Notes: generated from the sequence alone by a model not told the origin. DNA of 64,000 bases from Pontibacter sp. SGAir0037 (GCF_005491705.1 NZ_CP028092.1:4340001-4404000); one strand, 5' to 3'; positions 27,619 to 37,031 are shown, numbered from the stretch's first letter. Made by a program: numbers and translations.

Positions 27619-28419
27619 TTACTTAGCACTTGCCTTCTTCGCAGCGCCACCTGCTTTTATATAGTCTGCTGCCTCTATAAAAGTAGGGTTCCAGATCTTT
27701 TTTTCATTCTCTTTGATGAACTTTAGAAGCTTGCTGTGTGCGTCCAGCGATACATTCAATCCATGCTCTCCGCCTACGCCATGGAAAAGAAATACAATCA
27801 GGCTGTTTGTTTCCATTGCTTTTTTAACAAGTGCTATCAGTTCTTCGCCAGACTGGCCATTAACGACATAAGAGCCCATATTATACAGATCAGTTGTGTT
27901 AGGCTGTATCATTTCATGGTGTACTCCTCGTGCGGCAGCTATATCACCTTTTATGCCTTCCAGGTATGGAATGCCGCCAATCATGGTATCGCCGCATGGG
28001 TAGGCAAAAGTGTGCTGCTTCTTGCCGTCAACAGCCTGTAGTACAGCATTGGTCATTTTAATATCGTCCTGCATGCGGCGAACAGAATAGGTGGCAAGGT
28101 TGTAGTCGGCAGTAACGAAGCCTCTGCCCGGCAGGCTTCCATCGCATGGGTGAAAGAGGGTATGGTTAGCCAGCTCGTGTTTTTGAGATGCTTTTCTCCA
28201 CTCTTCCATCCGTTGGGTAAAAGCTGTAGAAGAAGCAATCAGAAAGAAGGTTCCTCTCAGGCCCAGGGCATCTAAAGCAGGAATAGCATTGTCCAGGTGC
28301 ACATGCAGGGCATCGTCGTAAGTAAGTACGACAGCAGCCTGTTTTTTATTCCAGTTTTGTGCGAAAGCAGATAAGCTACAGATGCACAGCAGCAGCGTAA
28401 AAATTCTTTTCAGCCTCAT
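27619..28419 (-). CDS. Exported polysaccharide deacetylase (NodB-type)
   Basis: A 266-residue protein with a signal peptide (LCSLSAFA-Q). The NodB fold begins with VVLTYDDALHVHLD, where TYDDA carries the catalytic base and metal-binding Asp, and HTLFHPC (about residues 85-91) is the H-x3-H metal motif. FLFHGVGGEHG near residue 215 provides the late His. Carbohydrate esterase family 4 proteins remove N- or O-acetyl groups from glycans; the substrate is unknown. It is convergent with the MscS gene. Confidence 0.87.
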   Translation of the reverse strand: MRLKRIFTLLLCICSLSAFAQNWNKKQAAVVLTYDDALHVHLDNAIPALDALGLRGTFFLIASSTAFTQRMEEWRKASQKHELANHTLFHPCDGSLPGRGFVTADYNLATYSVRRMQDDIKMTNAVLQAVDGKKQHTFAYPCGDTMIGGIPYLEGIKGDIAAARGVHHEMIQPNTTDLYNMGSYVVNGQSGEELIALVKKAMETNSLIVFLFHGVGGEHGLNVSLDAHSKLLKFIKENEKKIWNPTFIEAADYIKAGGAAKKASAK

Positions 28420-28487
28420 ATTACAATTATCTAAATAGCTTGCTCAGTATAGGCGAAGATAAAAAATCCTTGATAACACCGCTGGAG

Positions 28488-29864
28488 TTAAATCGGCCTT
28501 TTAACATTCTTCATCCTCCTGAAATAGTTACGTGCTGCTGCCATTACTTTGGGCGATAGCAGAAGAGCCGAAACCATGGTTGGAATAGCCATCATGGCAT
28601 ACATGCCATCAATCAGGCTAATAATAGCCGACATGGTGGCTGTAGCCCCAAATACAATTGTAGCTACGTAAAAGTAATTGTAGTAGTGTTTGTATCTGGC
28701 CCCGAAAAGAAAACCGAAACATTTGGTGCCATAGTAGGAGTAAGAGAAAAGCGAAGTGAATGCAAAAATGAGCACGCACAGCACCAGCACATAGCTGCCA
28801 AAGCCAGGCATGGCTTCATTAAAAGCAGCGGCCGTCATGGTAACGCCATTGCCGTCGGAGCTTTGCCACACCCCCGTCATAATAATGGCCAGCCCCGTAA
28901 GGGTACAAACAATAATGGTATCGATTAATGGCCCCAGCATGGCTACCAAACCCTCCCGTATCGGCTCGTCGGTTTTGGCCGCACCATGCATCATAGAGGC
29001 AGTACCAATGCCGGCTTCGTTCGAAAATGCAGCTCTGCGGGCTCCTGCTATAATAATGGCTCCTACAGCTCCTCCCAACACAGATTCTGCTGTAAACGCA
29101 TCTGTCAGTATCAAGGCGAAAGCATCGGGTATAGCCGTATAGTTTACAGCCATAATATAAAATACTGCCAGCATGTACAAAACCACCATGCCGGGTACCA
29201 TTTTAGAGGCAACATTGCCAATGCGCTGTATTCCTCCAAAAATTACCATAGAAACGATCAGCACCAGCGTAAGGCCAATCCCAAGGTTCGAGTAAAAAGC
29301 ATCTCCTGAAGAAAAGCCGTTCGGAACAAGCACTACTTCCCGGATTACCTGCGTGAGCTGGTTTGCCTGAAAAATAGGAAGCGTACCAAACAAACCTGCT
29401 ACGGCAAAGAAAACAGCCAGAGGCTTCCACTTGCTGCCTAAGCCTTCTACCACCACATACATCGGGCCTCCCTCTAAATGCCCGTTGCTGTCTCTGCCAC
29501 GGTACATAACCGACAGGGAGCAGGTAAAGAATTTAGTTGCCATACCCACAAAGGCACTTACCCACATCCAGAACAATACGCCGGGTCCGCCCATGGCAAT
29601 TGCTACGGCTACACCACTTATGTTGCCCATGCCTACAGTAGCGGCCAGCGCACTCGATAAAGCTTCAAAGTGGTTAATGTCTCCCGGATCATCAGGGTCG
29701 TCGTACTTGCCGCGTAGTACATCAATGGCATGTTTCAGGTGCCTGAATGGCAGGAAACCTGAGTAAATCATAAAGTAAAAGCCGCCGCCCATCAGCAGCA
29801 CCAGCAAAGGCATACCCCAGGCCAGGTTGCTGAAATCAACTAAGAATTGTTCTATTGCTTCCAA
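28488..29864 (-). CDS. Alanine/glycine:cation symporter (AgcS family)
   Basis: A 458-residue integral membrane protein with about 11 helices. SALAATVGMGNISGVAVAI near residues 68-87 and FSNEAGIGTASMMHGAAKT near residue 275 are the AGCS signatures. Members import D- or L-alanine or glycine with Na+ or H+. The upstream intergenic space of 207 bp is shared with a divergent Na+/H+ antiporter gene and contains a palindromic element at 29932-29949. Substrate and ion are inference. Confidence 0.92.
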   Translation of the reverse strand: MEAIEQFLVDFSNLAWGMPLLVLLMGGGFYFMIYSGFLPFRHLKHAIDVLRGKYDDPDDPGDINHFEALSSALAATVGMGNISGVAVAIAMGGPGVLFWMWVSAFVGMATKFFTCSLSVMYRGRDSNGHLEGGPMYVVVEGLGSKWKPLAVFFAVAGLFGTLPIFQANQLTQVIREVVLVPNGFSSGDAFYSNLGIGLTLVLIVSMVIFGGIQRIGNVASKMVPGMVVLYMLAVFYIMAVNYTAIPDAFALILTDAFTAESVLGGAVGAIIIAGARRAAFSNEAGIGTASMMHGAAKTDEPIREGLVAMLGPLIDTIIVCTLTGLAIIMTGVWQSSDGNGVTMTAAAFNEAMPGFGSYVLVLCVLIFAFTSLFSYSYYGTKCFGFLFGARYKHYYNYFYVATIVFGATATMSAIISLIDGMYAMMAIPTMVSALLLSPKVMAAARNYFRRMKNVKRPI

Positions 29865-29931
29865 TATTGGTCTATTAATTTCCGGCCATTCGGTGCTTTC
29901 GCAACAAAGGACTCCGTGAAGGTGTATGCTA

Positions 29932-29949
29932 TTGCACCTGGAGGTGCAA
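29932..29949. promoter_or_regulatory. Palindromic element between divergent transporter genes
   Basis: TTGCACCT and AGGTGCAA are perfect 8-bp arms around a central GG. The element lies 67 bp upstream of the AgcS gene and 122 bp upstream of the NhaP-type antiporter gene, within their shared promoter region. It looks like an operator for a dimeric regulator. No regulator gene is adjacent. Confidence 0.5.
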
Positions 29950-30071
29950 CAAGAGCCTTTTATGTTCTGTTTTGCAGCACAAAAAGGTATCTTTTAAACA
30001 AGATCTAAACAGCTAGGTTACATAAAAGTGACGAGAAAGCCTAACAAGCCTTTGAATAATAGCTTAACAAC

Positions 30072-31346
30072 ATGGATAAATATATCATAGCCACTACGGT
30101 GGTAGGGGTAGCTGCTCTCTCTATGGCCTGGATTCCACGCCTTACAGCGCGCACCTTTCTCTCTTACCCCATCCTGTTCCTGTTGATTGGCATGTTCGTT
30201 TACTGGGTGCCCTTCGACCTGCCTTCGCCTAACCCGATCAGGGGAGAAAAGTATGCCGTGCACCTGACTGAGTTAAGCGTTATTGTATCGCTGATGGGCA
30301 CAGGCCTGAAGATAAGGCGGAAATTCAGTTTAACGCATTGGCGCATCCCGTTCCGCCTGGTAAGCATCACCATGTTGCTGAGTATAGCTGCTCTTGCTTT
30401 GCTGGGCTGGGGTGTGCTGGGCTTTTCGGTGGCAGCAGCCATATTGCTGGGCGCTGTACTGGCTCCTACCGACCCTGTGCTGGCTGAACAGGTGCAGGTA
30501 GGGCCGCCTAACGAGGAAGAGGAAGATGTGGTACGGTTCTCTTTAACAGCCGAGGCCGGTTTAAACGATGGTTCCGCTTTCCCGTTTACATGGCTGGCAG
30601 TGGTGCTGGCTGTTTCGGCTGGCAGCAACAGCGACTGGTTTGCCGAGTGGGTAATACGGGACTTGGTATATCGTATTGCTGTAGGTGCAACAATGGGTTA
30701 TGTTATTGGCAGAGCTTTGGCTTACCTCATCTTTACCTTACCCCAAAAATCAAACTTCCCGAAAGCATCCGATGGCTTTTTAGCTCTTTCTGCCACACTG
30801 GTATCGTACGGCTTTACAGAATTCCTGCACGGGTATGGCTTTATTGCAGTGTTTGTAACAGCCCTTACTATGAGCAGCTTCGAAAAAGACGATGAGTATC
30901 ATCTCGAGATGCATGATTTTGTTAACCAGATAGAGCGTATTCTGATGGTGATCCTGCTTATGCTGTTCGGAGGCAGTATTGTATCTGGTTTGTTGGACCA
31001 CCTGACCTGGAAAGGAGCTTTGATCGGACTGGGATTTCTGTTTATCATCCGCCCTCTAAGCACATTACCCAGCCTGATTGGCGTAAAATCGACTTTAAGG
31101 GAAAAGGTAGCTATAAGCTTTTTCGGTATCAGGGGGATTGGTTCGTTCTACTACCTGTCCTTTGCTTTAAGTGAACACGATTTTGAAGAGGCGGATGAGC
31201 TTTGGTCTGTTGTAGGATTTATTGTTATGATATCCATTATTCTGCATGGTATTACTGCTGCCCGGGCCATGAGACGCCTGGATGTGGATCGGGAAAAAGG
31301 TATTATTCAGCCCTTAGCACCAGATCAGGTACCGGATGAAGTATAA
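30072..31346 (+). CDS. CPA1-type Na+/H+ antiporter (NhaP-like)
   Basis: A 424-residue membrane protein with about 12 helices. LAPTDPVLAEQVQVG and LTAEAGLNDGSAFPFTW carry the Asp/Asn-Asp ion-binding motifs typical of the NhaP/CPA1 family. It would exchange Na+ or K+ for H+ at the inner membrane. It is divergent from the AgcS gene and 43 bp upstream of a CPA2 antiporter gene on the same strand, so the two are likely one transcript. The cation is not predictable. Confidence 0.9.
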   Translation: MDKYIIATTVVGVAALSMAWIPRLTARTFLSYPILFLLIGMFVYWVPFDLPSPNPIRGEKYAVHLTELSVIVSLMGTGLKIRRKFSLTHWRIPFRLVSITMLLSIAALALLGWGVLGFSVAAAILLGAVLAPTDPVLAEQVQVGPPNEEEEDVVRFSLTAEAGLNDGSAFPFTWLAVVLAVSAGSNSDWFAEWVIRDLVYRIAVGATMGYVIGRALAYLIFTLPQKSNFPKASDGFLALSATLVSYGFTEFLHGYGFIAVFVTALTMSSFEKDDEYHLEMHDFVNQIERILMVILLMLFGGSIVSGLLDHLTWKGALIGLGFLFIIRPLSTLPSLIGVKSTLREKVAISFFGIRGIGSFYYLSFALSEHDFEEADELWSVVGFIVMISIILHGITAARAMRRLDVDREKGIIQPLAPDQVPDEV

Positions 31347-31389
31347 AAAGTAGCAAGTGCTTAATTAAACTGTTAACCAACATGATAAC

Positions 31390-33096
31390 ATGAACCTTTC
31401 TGAACTTATAGATAATCAGTTTTACGAATTTGCCCTTATCATCTTTTTGGCCACAGCTGTCGGAGCCATTGGCAGGATGCTGCGCCAGCCTCTCATCGTT
31501 TCTTTTATAGCGGTTGGCATCATTGTCGGACCCTCTGTGCTTAACCTCCTGAATTCGGAGCGGGAGATAGGGCTGCTGGCCGAAATGGGGATAGCCATTC
31601 TATTATTTGTAGTGGGTCTTAAGCTCGATATCAACCTGATAAAATCAACGGGTAAAATTGCCTTGTTAACGGGGCTGGGGCAGGTAGCTTTCACTTCTCT
31701 CTTCGGCTTTGGCATAGGTTTGCTACTGGGCTTTGAGTGGATGGAAGCCATTTATATTGCGGTGGCACTTACTTTTTCCAGCACCATTATTATTGTGAAA
31801 CTACTTTCCGATAAAAAGGAGGTAGATATGCTGCATGGGCAAATTGCCCTGGGCTTCCTGATTGTGCAGGATATTGTGGTGGTAATCGTCATGATCGTGC
31901 TGTCGGCTCTGGGAGTGGAGTCGGAGCGCTCGGTGGGCATGGATTTATTGCTGGTGTTTGGGAAAGGGTTGGCCATGTTTGCAGTGGTGGCGGTACTGAT
32001 GAAGTATGTTGTCCCGAAGTTCACACACATGCTGGCCTCTTCTCAGGAGTTACTTATTTTATTTTCTATAGGTTGGGCCATTTTACTGGCTGCACTCGGC
32101 GATTATCTGGGGTTCAGTAAAGAGGTAGGAGCCTTTCTGGCGGGTATATCGCTGGCTTCTACACAGTACAGGGAGGTAATCAGTGGCCGCCTCACCAGCG
32201 TGCGCGATTTCCTGCTGTTGTTCTTTTTCCTGGACCTAGGTTCCCAGCTCGACCTAGGCCTGATGGGCGAGCAGATATTGCCAGCTCTTATCTTTTCTGT
32301 ATTCGTGCTTGTAGGAAATCCTGTTATCGTGCTTATCATTATGGGGGTGATGGGTTATCATAAGCGCACCTCTTTTAAAGCAGGACTTACTGTAGCCCAG
32401 ATCAGTGAATTCTCCCTGATCCTGATTAACATGGGCCTGGACGTAGGGCACATAGATGATGATACGCTGGGTTTGGTGACACTGGTAGGGCTGATTACCA
32501 TAACTTTATCTACCTACATGATTATGTTCTCCGATCAGCTTTTTGACATGCTGTCTCCTATGCTGAGCGTATTCGAACGGGAAAAGCCTTCCAAACCGGA
32601 GGAACTGGAAGATGACAATAAAAAACTGGATGTACTTATTTTCGGGTTAGGCAGGTATGGGGAACGTGTGGCAGCTGCTTTAAAGAAGAACAATCTGACC
32701 TATTTGGGTGCAGACGTAGACCCTGCCATCGTAAATGACTGGCAGGGCAGAGGGTTTGAAGCCATTTACTGTGATGCCGAAGATCCTGACCTGGACGAAG
32801 TATTGCCACTGCACAAAGCAGATAATGTAGTAAGCACGCTGGCAGATGTGACTGTAAATATCAGGCTGTACAATTTACTAAAGCACAATGATTTTAAAGG
32901 GCGGATAGCACTGACGGCAAAAGACGATACCAGTGCTGCATTGCTTCGTGAAGCAGGTGTAAAATACCTGTTGGAGCCATACAAAGACTCAGCAGATGGT
33001 GTGGCCGATATGTTTAAAGGAAAAGCCAGAAAAGATGCCCGTGGCAGAGAGGGTGGAGAACAGAAACCGGAAAACCAAGAGGCCGCTGAGCATTAA
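31390..33096 (+). CDS. Kef-type CPA2 cation:proton antiporter with TrkA-N domain
   Basis: A 568-residue protein. The first 390 residues are a CPA2 membrane domain (FIAVGIIVGPSVLN; ALTFSSTIIIVKLLSDK; EVGAFLAGISLAS). Residues about 415-530 are a TrkA-N (RCK-N) Rossmann domain with the nucleotide motif FGLGRYGERVA and a downstream acidic residue in LGADVDP. Such proteins are K+ efflux systems gated by NAD(H) or a glutathione adduct. The C-terminus is charged. The alkB start is 4 bp after its stop codon, so translation is coupled. Confidence 0.9.
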   Translation: MNLSELIDNQFYEFALIIFLATAVGAIGRMLRQPLIVSFIAVGIIVGPSVLNLLNSEREIGLLAEMGIAILLFVVGLKLDINLIKSTGKIALLTGLGQVAFTSLFGFGIGLLLGFEWMEAIYIAVALTFSSTIIIVKLLSDKKEVDMLHGQIALGFLIVQDIVVVIVMIVLSALGVESERSVGMDLLLVFGKGLAMFAVVAVLMKYVVPKFTHMLASSQELLILFSIGWAILLAALGDYLGFSKEVGAFLAGISLASTQYREVISGRLTSVRDFLLLFFFLDLGSQLDLGLMGEQILPALIFSVFVLVGNPVIVLIIMGVMGYHKRTSFKAGLTVAQISEFSLILINMGLDVGHIDDDTLGLVTLVGLITITLSTYMIMFSDQLFDMLSPMLSVFEREKPSKPEELEDDNKKLDVLIFGLGRYGERVAAALKKNNLTYLGADVDPAIVNDWQGRGFEAIYCDAEDPDLDEVLPLHKADNVVSTLADVTVNIRLYNLLKHNDFKGRIALTAKDDTSAALLREAGVKYLLEPYKDSADGVADMFKGKARKDARGREGGEQKPENQEAAEH

Positions 33097-33100
33097 AAAG

Positions 33101-33691
33101 ATGATGCCTGAGTTAGCGTTACAGCCCTTGCCTGATGCAGAAGTATACTATAGCCCTCATTTCTTTAGCCGGGAAGAGAGCGACAATTACCTGCAGGAGT
33201 TGCAGCAGCAGGTGAACTGGAAGCAGGAAAACATAAAATTGTTTGGGAAGGAGCAGCCTATGCCGCGCCTCACGGCCTGGTACGGCGACAAGGGGTATAC
33301 TTATTCGGGCCTGCAAAACGCACCGCAGCCCTGGTTACCTGTGTTGCTGCAACTGAAAGAGCGGGTAGAACAGGTAAGCGGGGCGCAGTATAACAGTGTT
33401 TTGCTGAACCTTTACCGCACAGGCCAAGACAGCATGGGCTGGCATGCCGACGATGAGAAGGAACTGGGGCAGGAGCCTGATATAGCGTCGGTAAGTTTTG
33501 GTATACCTCGAAAATTTGGCTTTCGGCACAGGTTTAGAAAAGAGCTGAAGAACGTATACCTGGTGTTGGAGCACGGCAGCCTGCTTTTAATGAAAGGAGC
33601 TACACAGCATTACTGGCAGCACGCACTTCCTAAGACAGGTAAAGCCGTCGGAATACGTATCAACCTTACCTTTAGGAACATAAAAAGCTAA
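33101..33691 (+). CDS. alkB: AlkB-type 2OG-Fe(II) DNA/RNA demethylase
   Basis: A 196-residue dioxygenase that removes methyl lesions such as 1-methyladenine from nucleic acid. The iron ligands are H115 and D117 in WHADDE and H174 in WQHALP, and the terminal RINLTFR carries the 2OG-binding arginines. PMPRLTAWYG and QNAPQPWLPVL fit the nucleotide recognition lid of the ALKBH2/3-like group. I chose the ATG pair at 33101/33104, directly behind the antiporter stop at 33096; a longer in-frame reading would overlap the antiporter by 100 bp. The reason for joining it to an antiporter is not clear. Confidence 0.92.
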   Translation: MMPELALQPLPDAEVYYSPHFFSREESDNYLQELQQQVNWKQENIKLFGKEQPMPRLTAWYGDKGYTYSGLQNAPQPWLPVLLQLKERVEQVSGAQYNSVLLNLYRTGQDSMGWHADDEKELGQEPDIASVSFGIPRKFGFRHRFRKELKNVYLVLEHGSLLLMKGATQHYWQHALPKTGKAVGIRINLTFRNIKS

Positions 33692-33778
33692 GCAGCATGT
33701 AGGGAAGAAAAGTCATTGTGAAAGCCAGTTTGAAGATGTTATTTTACAGAAATTATGAGGCATCGCCCATAAACTAAC

Positions 33779-35155
33779 ATGACCCAAAAGAAAAACATAG
33801 CCATCATGGGAGCCGGATTGGTAGGTTCCTTACTGTCGCTGTACCTGGCAAAGCGTGGCTATACCATAAACCTGTATGAGCGTAGACCTGATATGCGCAT
33901 CAATTCCATTGATGGTGGCCGGTCTATTAACCTTGCCCTCAGCGACCGAGGCTGGCGTGCCCTCCGTGGAATAGGTATAGAAGAGGAAGTGCGTAAAGTA
34001 GCCGTTCCGATGTACAGGCGTGTGATGCACGATGAGAAGGGCAACCTCACTTACCAGCCTTATGGCAAAGAAGGGCAAGCTATCTATTCGGTATCCAGAG
34101 GCGGCCTGAATGTAGCCTTAATGAATATATCGGAGCCGAACCCAAACATCAGTTACCACTTTAACAGGCAGGTAATGGATGTAAATGTGCGGACGAGCGA
34201 GGTGCTGTTACAGAACCATACAACCCATGAGCAGGAAAGAATTAAGCCTGACCTGATTTTCGGTGCCGACGGAGCCTACTCGATGGTGCGGGGTGCCATG
34301 CAAAAGACGGAGCTGTTCGACTATGAGCAGAAGTACCTGGAGTATGGATATAAAGAATTAACTATTCCTCCGGCTGAAGACGGAGGCTGGCTGTTAGAGA
34401 AAAATGCCCTGCACATCTGGCCTCGGGGTAATTACATGATGATTGCCCTGCCGAACATCGATGGCAGCTTTACCTGCACTCTGTTTTTCCCTTACGAGGG
34501 TACACGCTCTTTTGCGACCATCAAAAATGACAACGATCTGCTTAACTTTTTTGTAGAGGTTTTTCCTGATGCTGTACCCTTGATGCCTGATCTGGCGCAG
34601 GAGTATTTCGCTAATCCAATTGGCTCGCTGGTAACGATAAAGTGCTTTCCGTGGAGCTACGATGGCCGCCTGATGCTGATTGGCGATGCCTGCCACGCCG
34701 TGGTGCCTTTCTACGGGCAGGGCATGAATGCAGGCTTCGAAGACATAACTGTACTGGATCAGATGCTGGAAACCTTTGATGGAGATTGGCACAGCCTGTT
34801 TAAAACTTTTGAAAGAAAGCGTAAGCCCGATGCCGATGCGATAGCCGACTTAGCAGTTCTCAACTTCGAAGAAATGCGCGATAAAGTAGCCGATCCGCGT
34901 TTCCTGCTCCGTAAAAAGATAGAAAGCAAAATAAGTGAGCAGTATCCTGATAAATGGATTCCGCTTTATACCATGGTTACCTTTACCGATCTGCCTTATT
35001 CATATGCAATGGAGGCAGGCATGATGCAGGAGAAGATCATGAAAAAGGTGATGAAGCACATAGAATCTGCAGAAGATTACGAGAAGCCTGAAGTGCAGAA
35101 GCTGCTGCAAAAGCAACTGGTAAAGAAGGAAAAGCTGAAGCCGTACAAAGGCTAA
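33779..35155 (+). CDS. kmo: Kynurenine 3-monooxygenase
   Basis: A 458-residue FAD-dependent aromatic hydroxylase that turns L-kynurenine into 3-hydroxykynurenine with NADPH and oxygen. The FAD motif GAGLVGSLLSLYLAKRG is at residues 11-27, and the second FAD motif reads LIGDACHAVVPFYGQGMNAGFED near residue 305. The NSIDGGRSINLALSDRG stretch is typical of KMO. It supplies the substrate of kynU, located 10 kb upstream on the same strand. It is convergent with the LytTR gene, 5 bp away, without a visible terminator. Confidence 0.95.
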   Translation: MTQKKNIAIMGAGLVGSLLSLYLAKRGYTINLYERRPDMRINSIDGGRSINLALSDRGWRALRGIGIEEEVRKVAVPMYRRVMHDEKGNLTYQPYGKEGQAIYSVSRGGLNVALMNISEPNPNISYHFNRQVMDVNVRTSEVLLQNHTTHEQERIKPDLIFGADGAYSMVRGAMQKTELFDYEQKYLEYGYKELTIPPAEDGGWLLEKNALHIWPRGNYMMIALPNIDGSFTCTLFFPYEGTRSFATIKNDNDLLNFFVEVFPDAVPLMPDLAQEYFANPIGSLVTIKCFPWSYDGRLMLIGDACHAVVPFYGQGMNAGFEDITVLDQMLETFDGDWHSLFKTFERKRKPDADAIADLAVLNFEEMRDKVADPRFLLRKKIESKISEQYPDKWIPLYTMVTFTDLPYSYAMEAGMMQEKIMKKVMKHIESAEDYEKPEVQKLLQKQLVKKEKLKPYKG

Positions 35156-35160
35156 AAGTG

Positions 35161-35928
35161 CTAGCTGTCTAACCAGTTCTTAAACTGCTGTACCTTTTCC
35201 CGGCTAACTACTACCTCGCTGGGGGCAGGATGATGCAGCTCCAGCTTCAGGCGGCTGTTCGACCAGGCTACAATGTCTTTTACAGCTTTTAAACTGATAA
35301 AATAGCCTCTGTTTACGCGGAAGAAGCGGTTTGGGTCTATGAGTTGCTCTACCTGTTCCATGGTATAGTCGATGGCGTAGCGTTTGCCGGAGGTGCATTG
35401 CAGAAAAGTAGCCTTCTCGAAGCTGTAAAAGTATGCTATATCTTCTACAGCTACCATGTGCAGGTGTTCTCCTACTTTTACTACAAAGCGGTTTTTATAG
35501 CTTTTGTTGCCATTTAGCAGTTGTATGGCCTGCTCCAGGGTACCCAGCTGCGGCGCAACCGGAATCTGGTGCCTGCTCAGCTTTCTGAACTTCTCCAGGG
35601 CGCCCTCCAGCTCTTCCTCATCAATGGGTTTGAGCAGATAATCTATACTGTTTACTTTAAAAGCTTTAATAGCATACGCATCGTAGGCAGTTGTAAAGAT
35701 AACGGGCACTTCCACAGGTACCTGCTCAAAGATCTCAAAACTTAGCCCGTCGGCCAGCTGTATATCCATAAAAATAAGGTCTAGCTGGGGTTTAAACTTC
35801 AGTACCTCCACCGCTTTGCGCACCGAAGGCGCTGTGGCTATTATATCTACTGATGCATCGAGCTTAAGCAGCATTTTTGCCAGGCGGTCTGCCGCCAGCT
35901 TTTCGTCTTCTACAATAAATATCCGCAT
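35161..35928 (-). CDS. LytTR-family response regulator
   Basis: A 255-residue two-component regulator. The receiver domain (residues 1-120) has acidic E7-D8, the phosphoacceptor D55 in FMDIQLADG, the conserved Thr in FTTAYDAYAIKAF and the following Lys in LLKPI. The LytTR DNA-binding domain covers about residues 145-252. Its start codon overlaps the last base of the kinase stop. Nearby, at 37964-37996 and 40966-40998, lie matching tandem sites of the LytTR type, which makes the adjacent TonB receptor and DUF2306 genes its probable targets. Confidence 0.93.
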   Translation of the reverse strand: MRIFIVEDEKLAADRLAKMLLKLDASVDIIATAPSVRKAVEVLKFKPQLDLIFMDIQLADGLSFEIFEQVPVEVPVIFTTAYDAYAIKAFKVNSIDYLLKPIDEEELEGALEKFRKLSRHQIPVAPQLGTLEQAIQLLNGNKSYKNRFVVKVGEHLHMVAVEDIAYFYSFEKATFLQCTSGKRYAIDYTMEQVEQLIDPNRFFRVNRGYFISLKAVKDIVAWSNSRLKLELHHPAPSEVVVSREKVQQFKNWLDS

Positions 35929-37031
35929 TATCCTTTAAAGTATAATAGAGGCAGTTTAACTGTGAACTCCTGTGAGGTAGCTATGATCTGTACTTTATTG
36001 TTGGTGAGGTAACTATAGCGGGATTCTATATTCGGAAGCCCCATGCCCGTAGACTCTTCCCGGATACGCCGCTCCTGCAGGTTATTCTGCACCACCAGGT
36101 AGTCGTTTTCTATATATAAATGAACTTGCAGCGGTTCCTCTTCCAGCGCCATGTTGTGCTTAATGGCATTCTCTATTAGCATCTGTAATGCCAGTGGTAC
36201 CACCATCAGGCTTGCATCTAAAGGAATATCGTTTTGCACCTGCAGCGCTTCACCGTGCCTGATCTTTTGCAGGTAAATGTACGACTCCAGAAAATGCAGC
36301 TCTTCCAGTAACGGCACAATTTCTTTCTGCCGGCTATCGAGCACATAGCGGTATACTTCCGATAATTTCCGGATAAACCGTACCGCCTGTTTTTGGTCTG
36401 TTTCAACCAAGCTGGTTAGCACGTTCAGGCTGTTGAACAAGAAATGCGGATTTACCTGTGCCTTCAGCGACTCGTACTGTGAGGCAATATTTTCCTTCTC
36501 CAGTCTTTCCGCATTGATGGCCGTTTGCCGCCAGCCCTGCAAGAAATGCCAGCTATGAAAAAACAGCGATATAATAAAGGTAATGATAACAGGCACTCCA
36601 ACAGAACTTGCCCAGTTGCGCTGCGACAGGTCTTGTAGCGTGTACCCTTTATAGGTCAGGAAAACGATATTTACTAATATAACAACTACAACAGTGAGTA
36701 GTAGTGTAGCTATCAGGCTGATAATAAACCGCTTCGATGGGTTTCTTACCCACGGATAAAATAAACTTAATGTATTTGTAAGCAGGCCGTTACCCTTCCA
36801 GAGCAGAACAAATATGGTATAAGAGAAAAGGAAATTAAAGATGGCCTCGCTTAGCGGTAGCTGGAAACAATGCTGGCAGCCTAAAGCAAAGGCCCCGAAC
36901 GCTGAAAGAATCCAGCCCAATATTTCTCGTACTACTGCCTTTAGTTTGCTGGGGCTTTTAGCAGGCGGAGCCACTGATGCAGAAATTGGCATTGGTTGCG
37001 TTGCTACAGGTTGTTGTTCTAGTAAAATCAT
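35928..37031 (-). CDS. LytS-type sensor histidine kinase (His_kinase family)
   Basis: A 367-residue membrane kinase. About four N-terminal helices (from residue 35 to 170) form the sensor part. The His_kinase domain has the phosphorylated His in QVNPHFLFNSLNVL, the N-box NAIKHN and the glycine motif GMGLPNI for ATP binding. No periplasmic sensor domain is visible, so it probably senses within the membrane or through a partner. It overlaps the response regulator gene by one base and is the first gene of the pair. The signal is unknown. Confidence 0.9.
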   Translation of the reverse strand: MILLEQQPVATQPMPISASVAPPAKSPSKLKAVVREILGWILSAFGAFALGCQHCFQLPLSEAIFNFLFSYTIFVLLWKGNGLLTNTLSLFYPWVRNPSKRFIISLIATLLLTVVVVILVNIVFLTYKGYTLQDLSQRNWASSVGVPVIITFIISLFFHSWHFLQGWRQTAINAERLEKENIASQYESLKAQVNPHFLFNSLNVLTSLVETDQKQAVRFIRKLSEVYRYVLDSRQKEIVPLLEELHFLESYIYLQKIRHGEALQVQNDIPLDASLMVVPLALQMLIENAIKHNMALEEEPLQVHLYIENDYLVVQNNLQERRIREESTGMGLPNIESRYSYLTNNKVQIIATSQEFTVKLPLLYFKG

